Source: Nocardioides marmotae
Lineage (GTDB): Bacteria; Actinomycetota; Actinomycetes; Propionibacteriales; Nocardioidaceae
DNA length: 64,000 nt
Reading direction: 5' to 3'
NCBI RefSeq assembly: GCF_013177455.1
Contig: NZ_CP053660.1
Location: forward strand, 1,984,001 to 2,048,000
Position numbers and translations under genes: made by a program. The notes beneath the pieces were generated by a model. The model did not search any database. It saw only the letters and a list, made by a program, of their open reading frames with translations, and was not told the origin of the DNA. Below are positions 59,287 through 64,000 of the stretch, in pieces (position 1 is the first letter of the stretch; the number at the start of each line of letters is the position of its first letter).

Positions 59287-61790
59287 GCGCGCCGGCCGCC
59301 GCGAGCGAGGGGATCCTCGGCCCGTTCCGCTCGCTGCTCACCGCGCAGGTGGTCGGCGCCGGCCTCGGGTTCCTGTTCTGGGTCCTGGTCGCCCGGCTCG
59401 TGCCGGCCCACGAGGTCGGCGTGGCCGCGGCCGCGATCTCCACCCAGACCCTGCTCGGGCTGGTCACCAGCCTGGGCCTGGGGACGCTGCTGGTCGCCGA
59501 GCTGCCCGTGCACCCGCCGGCGCGGCAGCGGCGGCTGGTCCAGCGCAGCCTGCTCGCGGTCGTGCTCGCCGGGCTGGTGCTCGGCGCCACGGTCGCCGCG
59601 GCCGCCGGTCTGCTCGGCCCGAACCTCGCCGAGGCGCTGGGCCACCCCGCGGGCGCCCTGGTCTTCGTCGCGGGAGTCGCGGCCGCCGGCTGCGCGCTGG
59701 TCCTCGACGAGGCGACGCTCGGGCTGCGCCGCTCCTCGCTGCAGGTGTGGCGCAACCTGCTGGCCTCCTCGCTCCGGTTCCCGCTCGCCGCCGCGCTGCT
59801 GCTGGCCGGCACCCGCGACGCGCTGGTGCTCCAGCTGTGCTGGGTGCTGCCGCTGGTCGTCTCCCTGCTCGTCGCCGCCTCCCGGCTGCGGCTGCCGCGG
59901 CCGGCCGCCGGCGCGGGCGGGCCGGCCCTCGGCGCCGACGTGGCGACGTACGCCCGACCGGCGCTGCGGCACCACGGCCTCAACCTCGCCGTCGCCTCCG
60001 GGACCGCGATGGTCCCCGTGGTCGCGGGCGTGGTGCTCACCTCGGTCGCCAACGCCGAGCTCGCGGTGGCCTGGATGCTCGCGACGTTCGCGTTCCTGCC
60101 GCCCTACCTGCTCGCGGTCGCGCTCTTCGCCCACGGCGCGAACACCACGACCGAGGAGCTGCGCGGGGAGATGCGCACGACGCTGCCCGCCGCGCTCCTG
60201 CTCAGCCTGGCGCTGTGCCTGGGGGCGTGGGCGCTGGGCCGGCCGGTGCTGGCGGTCTTCGGCGGGGAGTACGCCGCGGGGTCCTACCCGGTGCTCGCCC
60301 TGCTCGTGCCCGCCGGGCTGTGGATGGTGCTCAAGGACCACCTGGTCACCCTGTGGCGGGTGCAGCGCCGGCACGGGCTCGCGACCCGGCTCGCCGGCGC
60401 GGGCGTGCTGCTCGAGCTGACCGGCGCCACCCTCGGCGGGGTGCTCGGCGGGGCCGTCGGGCTCTGCGCCGGGTGGCTGGCCGCGATGGTCGTCGAGGCC
60501 GTGCTGGCCCGGCGGTGGCTGCGCGAGGCGTTCGGCGGGCTGGCCTGGCGGCTGCCGCTGCCGCTGCCGCCCTGGCTCGCCGAGCGGGCCGAGCGGGCCG
60601 AGGCGGGGCAGGCGCGCTGGCCGGTGCTGGTCGCCGCAGCCGTCGTCGTCGCCGCCGTCGCCGCGGCCGTCGTGGCGACCGGCGGGACGGGCGGCTCGAG
60701 CTCCGGCCCGGGGAGCTCGCAGCCGAGCACCCCGGCCGCCTCCGACTGCGATCCCGCCGCGAGCTCGGACCCGGTCCTCGACCTCGGCGTCCAGGCCGCG
60801 ACGGGGGACCGCGCCGCCCCGCTGCTGCCCGTGCGCACGGTCCGCCGGCTGGTCGACCTGGCCGCCGAGGCCGGCGCCGACGTCGTCTCGACCTCGGTCA
60901 GCTGGCGCACCGTCCAGCCGCGCCGGGGCGCGAGGCCGGACTGGGCCGCGCTCGACCGGGTGCTCGCGGCGGCCCAACGGCGCGGGCTCGACGTCCGCGT
61001 GCAGGTGGTCGACACCCCCGACTGGGCACACGACCCGGGCACCCCCGGCGGCCGCTGGCGCGCCCCGCTGAGCGACGCCGAGCTCGACCGGTGGGCCGGC
61101 TGGGTCACCCGGCTGGTCGAGCACCTCGCCGGCCGCGCGACCTACCTCGAGGTCTGGACCGAGCCGAACTCCACCGAGTTCTGGAGCACCGGGCCGGACC
61201 CGGCGGCCTTCGCGCGCCTGCTGGAGGTCACCGCCGAGGCGGTCGACCGGGCCCGCGGGGGAGCCGGCCTGCGGCTGGTCAGCGGCGGCCTGGCCGGCAA
61301 CGACGTCGGCTACCTCGAGCGGCTCCTCGACGAGCTCGGCACCGACGCGGGCGCCGACCTCCCGGTCGACCTGGTCGGCGTCCACCCCTACAGCCCGGGC
61401 GCCCCCGACGTCCGCGCGCCCGAGCGGGTCTTCGAGCGCGAGCCGTTCGGCACCTACGACGAGAACTTCCTCGGCTTCGAGCGGCTCCACGACCTGCTCG
61501 TCGAGCGCGGCCTGGACGTGCCGCTCTACCTCGGCGAGTTCGGCTACCCCACGACCGACTACCGGGGGTTCACGGGCGTCCCGGACGAGCAGCGGGCGGC
61601 GTACGCCGTGGCGGCGCTGGACGTCGTCGGCTGCATGCCGTACGTCGCGGCGCTGTCCTGGTACTACCTGCACCCGACCCCGTGGAACCCCGCGACCTGG
61701 ACGCTGCTCGACGAGCAGCTGAAGCCGAGCGCCACCTGGGCCGCGCTGCGGGACCGGGCCGGCGGTCGTCGGGAAGGAGCCGCGCGGTGA
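59283..61790 (+). CDS. Wzx-like flippase fused to an extracellular glycoside hydrolase domain
   Basis: 835 residues from ATG 59283 (ATGA overlap). Residues 1-430: polysaccharide flippase of the MOP superfamily, starting LGPFRSLLTAQVVGAGLGFLFWVLVARLV, about twelve helices, ending MVVEAVLARRWLREAF. Residues 440-466 form one more helix, followed by a Ser/Pro/Thr linker. Residues 490-835 look like a clan GH-A barrel (GH39 or GH5-like): VSTSVSWRTVQPRRG, EVWTEPNSTEFW with candidate acid/base E627, and LYLGEFGYPTTDY with candidate nucleophile E752. The extra helix puts the barrel outside. The hydrolase family is inferred from these motifs only. Confidence 0.78.
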   Translation: MSAPAAASEGILGPFRSLLTAQVVGAGLGFLFWVLVARLVPAHEVGVAAAAISTQTLLGLVTSLGLGTLLVAELPVHPPARQRRLVQRSLLAVVLAGLVLGATVAAAAGLLGPNLAEALGHPAGALVFVAGVAAAGCALVLDEATLGLRRSSLQVWRNLLASSLRFPLAAALLLAGTRDALVLQLCWVLPLVVSLLVAASRLRLPRPAAGAGGPALGADVATYARPALRHHGLNLAVASGTAMVPVVAGVVLTSVANAELAVAWMLATFAFLPPYLLAVALFAHGANTTTEELRGEMRTTLPAALLLSLALCLGAWALGRPVLAVFGGEYAAGSYPVLALLVPAGLWMVLKDHLVTLWRVQRRHGLATRLAGAGVLLELTGATLGGVLGGAVGLCAGWLAAMVVEAVLARRWLREAFGGLAWRLPLPLPPWLAERAERAEAGQARWPVLVAAAVVVAAVAAAVVATGGTGGSSSGPGSSQPSTPAASDCDPAASSDPVLDLGVQAATGDRAAPLLPVRTVRRLVDLAAEAGADVVSTSVSWRTVQPRRGARPDWAALDRVLAAAQRRGLDVRVQVVDTPDWAHDPGTPGGRWRAPLSDAELDRWAGWVTRLVEHLAGRATYLEVWTEPNSTEFWSTGPDPAAFARLLEVTAEAVDRARGGAGLRLVSGGLAGNDVGYLERLLDELGTDAGADLPVDLVGVHPYSPGAPDVRAPERVFEREPFGTYDENFLGFERLHDLLVERGLDVPLYLGEFGYPTTDYRGFTGVPDEQRAAYAVAALDVVGCMPYVAALSWYYLHPTPWNPATWTLLDEQLKPSATWAALRDRAGGRREGAAR

Positions 61791-61814
61791 GGCGATCCCG
61801 GCTAGCCTGCGCAG

Positions 61815-61994
61815 GTGTCTCCGCGCCACGCCACCGGACTGTGCCGATGTGGCCACTCGGACCTCGTCCACCAGCACCTGCGCCGCGGCTCGGACTGCGG
61901 GCTGTGCGCGTGCCCGAGGTTCCGCTCCCGGCGCCCCGCCGGACGCCTGCTGTCCCGCCTGACGGGGTGGCCCCGTGACCCCGGCACCTCCTGA
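61815..61994 (+). CDS. Small cysteine-rich protein (CxCGH motif)
   Basis: 59 residues from GTG 61815, missed by length-limited gene callers. LCRCGHSDLVHQHLRRG then SDCGLCACPRFRSRR gives two CxC pairs and a third Cys plus three His, the pattern of small zinc-binding proteins in actinobacteria annotated as hypothetical. -10-like TAGCCT (61803-61808) lies six bases before the GTG, so it may be expressed from an internal leaderless promoter. It overlaps the next GT start by 20 bases. Function unknown. Confidence 0.6.
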   Translation: MSPRHATGLCRCGHSDLVHQHLRRGSDCGLCACPRFRSRRPAGRLLSRLTGWPRDPGTS

Positions 61995-62991
61995 CCCCAC
62001 CGTCGTGGTCTGCGCCTACACGCTGGAGCGGTGGGCCGACCTGGTCGCCGCGCTCGACGGCGTCGCCCGCCAGACCTTGCCGCCCGCGCAGGTGCTGCTC
62101 GTCGTCGACCACGCCCCGGCGCTGCTCGACCGAGCCCGCGCGACCTGGGGCGGGACGGCGGTGACCGTCCTGGAGAACACCGGCACCCGAGGCCTTTCCG
62201 GGGCTCGCAACACCGCGGTCGCCCACGCCACCGGCGCGGTCGTGGCCTTCCTCGACGACGACGCGGTGCCGGCGACCGGCTGGCTCGCCGCCCTCGTCGG
62301 TGCGTACGACGACGCGTCGGTGCTCGCGGTCGGCGGGGCCGCGGAGCCGGTGTGGCCCGCGGCCGGCCGGCCGGCGCACCTGCCTCCCGAGCTCGACTGG
62401 GTCGTCGGCTGCTCCTACCGCGGGCAGCCGACCGGGCGGGCCGACGTGCGCAACCTGATCGGCGCCAGCATGTCGTTCCGCCGCGAGGTCTTCGCGCTGG
62501 TCGGCGGCTTCGACGAGGGCGCCGGGCGGATCGGGGCGATCCCGGTGGGCTGCGAGGAGACCGAGCTGTGCATCCGGCTCACCCAGCGGGTGCCGGGCGC
62601 CCGTGTGGTGCTCGAGCCGGCCGCGCGGGTCCACCACCGGGTGGGGGAGCAGCGCACCACCTGGTCCTACCTCCGCGCCCGCTCGCTGGCCGAGGGCACC
62701 TCCAAGGCCGCCATGGCCGCCCTGGTCGGCGGCGCCGAGGCGACCGCGACCGAGCGGACCTACGTCCGGCACGTCCTCTCCGCCGGCGTCCGCCGCGAGG
62801 TGGCCCGCGGGCTCGCCGGCGACCGCGACGGGTGGCGCGCGGCCGCGGGCATCGCGACCGCGCTCGGGGCGACCGGCTACGGCTACCTGCGGGGTCGGCT
62901 CGGCCCCGCCCCGGCCACCACCCGCGCCGCCCGGGCAGCCCGGGCCGCCCGGACCGCCGGGGCCGCCCGGACCGCCGGGGCCGGCCGATGA
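61975..62991 (+). CDS. Family 2 glycosyltransferase
   Basis: 338 residues from GTG 61975. VVVCAYTLERWADLVAALDGV, GLSGARNTAVAHATGAVVAFLDDDAVPATGW (DDD metal site at about 93-95), NLIGASMSFRREVFALVGGFDEG and EETELCIRLTQRVPGARVVLEPAARVHHRVG are GT2 signatures of actinobacterial EPS enzymes. The C-terminus ends in an Ala/Arg/Thr-rich repeat tail ([19 protein letters not shown]) from GC-rich DNA repeats. Coupled to the deacetylase by ATGA. Confidence 0.87.
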   Translation: MTPAPPDPTVVVCAYTLERWADLVAALDGVARQTLPPAQVLLVVDHAPALLDRARATWGGTAVTVLENTGTRGLSGARNTAVAHATGAVVAFLDDDAVPATGWLAALVGAYDDASVLAVGGAAEPVWPAAGRPAHLPPELDWVVGCSYRGQPTGRADVRNLIGASMSFRREVFALVGGFDEGAGRIGAIPVGCEETELCIRLTQRVPGARVVLEPAARVHHRVGEQRTTWSYLRARSLAEGTSKAAMAALVGGAEATATERTYVRHVLSAGVRREVARGLAGDRDGWRAAAGIATALGATGYGYLRGRLGPAPATTRAARAARAARTAGAARTAGAGR

Positions 62992-63821
62992 ACGAGCCGA
63001 TGAGCGGGCCGACGAGCGAGCCGGCGAGCGCACCCGCGAGCGGGCTGCCGGTGCTGATGTACCACGCCGTCGGGAGCGCGATGCCGCCCCGGCTGGCCGA
63101 GCTCAGCGTCCCGCCCGCGCTGCTCGCCGAGCAGCTCGCGGCCCTGGCCGGCGCCGGCTACGAGCTGCTCGGCCTCACCGACGCCCTGGCGGCGCGGGGG
63201 AGCGGTCGCCGGGTCGTGGGCCTCACCTTCGACGACGGCTACCGCGACTTCCTCGACGCTGCCGTGCCGGTGCTCGCCGACCTCCGGGCCGGCGCGACGC
63301 TCTACGTGCCCTCCCGGAACATCGGCGGCACCGCGGACTGGCTGCCCGGATCCGGGGCCGACCTGCCGCTGCTCGACGCCCGCGGCATCGCCGTCGTCGC
63401 CCAGCTGGGCCTGGAGGTGGGCAGCCACGGCGCCGTGCACGTGCCGATGGACGTGCTGCCGCGCCCGGTCGCCGCCGCCCAGCTCGGGGAGAGCAAGGCG
63501 GTCCTCGAGCAGGTCGTCGGCCGGCCGGTCGTCTCCTTCTGCTACCCCCACGGCTACGCCTCGCCGGTGCTGCGCCGCCAGGTGCACGCGTCCGGCTACG
63601 ACAACGCCTGCGTCATCGGCCACCGGGTCAGCCCGCCGGGGGAGGACCCGACCGCGGTCTCCCGGCTGCTCGTCGGCCCCCAGCACGACCCCGCCGCCGT
63701 GCTCGACCTGGTCGCCGGACGCGGCCCGCGCTCGATCGTGCCGGCCCTCAAGCGCGCCGCCACCCCGGTCTGGCGCGCCACGCGACGTACCGCCCGACTC
63801 GCAGGAGCGACCTGGACATGA
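62988..63821 (+). CDS. Polysaccharide deacetylase (NodB domain)
   Basis: 277 residues from ATG 62988 (an ATG at 63000 is also possible). CE4 motifs: LTFDDGYRDFLD (catalytic and metal Asp), GSHGAVHVPMD (the two His ligands in HxxxH) and FCYPHGYASPVL (motif 3). It removes acetyl groups from a carbohydrate polymer, consistent with EPS or cell-wall modification. No signal peptide, so it may act on lipid-linked precursors in the cytosol. Stop overlaps the next start. Confidence 0.85.
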   Translation: MNEPMSGPTSEPASAPASGLPVLMYHAVGSAMPPRLAELSVPPALLAEQLAALAGAGYELLGLTDALAARGSGRRVVGLTFDDGYRDFLDAAVPVLADLRAGATLYVPSRNIGGTADWLPGSGADLPLLDARGIAVVAQLGLEVGSHGAVHVPMDVLPRPVAAAQLGESKAVLEQVVGRPVVSFCYPHGYASPVLRRQVHASGYDNACVIGHRVSPPGEDPTAVSRLLVGPQHDPAAVLDLVAGRGPRSIVPALKRAATPVWRATRRTARLAGATWT

Positions 63822-64000
63822 CCAGCCCACCGACCCCGCCGCCCGCCCCGCCCACCGAAGCCACCACAGCCGTCACCGCAGCCGACACCAGCACCGCCCC
63901 GACCGGCCCGGCCCGGCGCCCCACCGTGGGCGTCATGGTCGCCACCCACACCGCCGAGCGGCTCGAGCTCGTGCGGGCCGCGGTGGCCTCCGTGCAGGAC
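63818..64000 (+). CDS. Glycosyltransferase, N-terminal fragment (gene leaves the window)
   Basis: Open from ATG 63818, overlapping the deacetylase stop (ATGA), to the right edge (61 codons). After a Pro/Thr/Ala-rich leader of about 40 residues, PTVGVMVATHTAERLELVRAAVASVQD looks like the first strand and helix of a GT2 domain. Only the position in the operon and this segment support the call. Confidence 0.6.
   Translation, partial: MTSPPTPPPAPPTEATTAVTAADTSTAPTGPARRPTVGVMVATHTAERLELVRAAVASVQD

Overview
The window is high-GC (estimated around 70-75% by eye), densely coded DNA from an actinomycete, most likely Nocardioides or a close relative in Nocardioidaceae. Supporting evidence: WhiA and RbpA, a mycothiol-dependent-enzyme family protein, KstR-type and mycobacterial-type LexA operators, many GTG starts, ATGA/GTGA coupling, and at least thirteen genes whose TANNNT -10 box lies 5-7 bases before the start codon, the signature of leaderless mRNAs. 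The genus is inferred; no rRNA is present.

Region 1 (1-29379) is a steroid (cholesterol-type) catabolism locus. It holds ring C/D genes (ipdA partial, echA20, two SDRs), side-chain genes (fadA5, two CYP125-type P450s, ltp3, ltp4, a double DUF35 protein, an F420-type LLM enzyme, an acyl-CoA ligase, echA19, fadD19, a nitronate monooxygenase-like protein, fadE26/fadE27) and the 3-ketosteroid 9alpha-hydroxylase genes kshA and kshB with a small four-cysteine protein between them. Five KstR-like operators and one different palindrome between echA20 and the first SDR fit control by KstR and a KstR2-type repressor. Apparently unrelated genes interrupt the locus: an AbiEi/nuclease-like gene between inverted repeat cassettes (3107-4411), map, a TetR-to-HNH stretch with repeats (15327-19234), and a GH6-like secreted protein followed by a striking 22-bp-period repeat array (24118-24297).

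Region 2 (29548-33487) has a secreted EEP-nuclease/degenerate PLD fusion, a membrane protein, a metallo-beta-lactamase hydrolase and an MDMPI-family protein. Region 3 (33575-54451) is conserved housekeeping: uvrA behind a LexA box, a Rieske lipoprotein, a TTC38-like TPR protein, uvrC-rapZ-yvcK-whiA, gap-pgk-tpiA-secG-rbpA, then convergent pgl-pgi-tal-tkt and divergent ctaB. zwf and opcA, often present in the tkt-tal-...-pgl operon of actinobacteria, are missing here.

Region 4 (54936-64000, continuing past the edge) is a tightly overlapping cell-surface polysaccharide operon: GT2, GT4, a large membrane protein, a Wzx-like flippase fused to an extracellular glycoside hydrolase domain, a tiny cysteine-rich protein, GT2, a NodB deacetylase and a partial glycosyltransferase. 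The flippase-hydrolase fusion is the most unusual protein architecture in the window; the 22-bp array and the inverted cassettes around the AbiEi-like gene are the most unusual non-coding structures.
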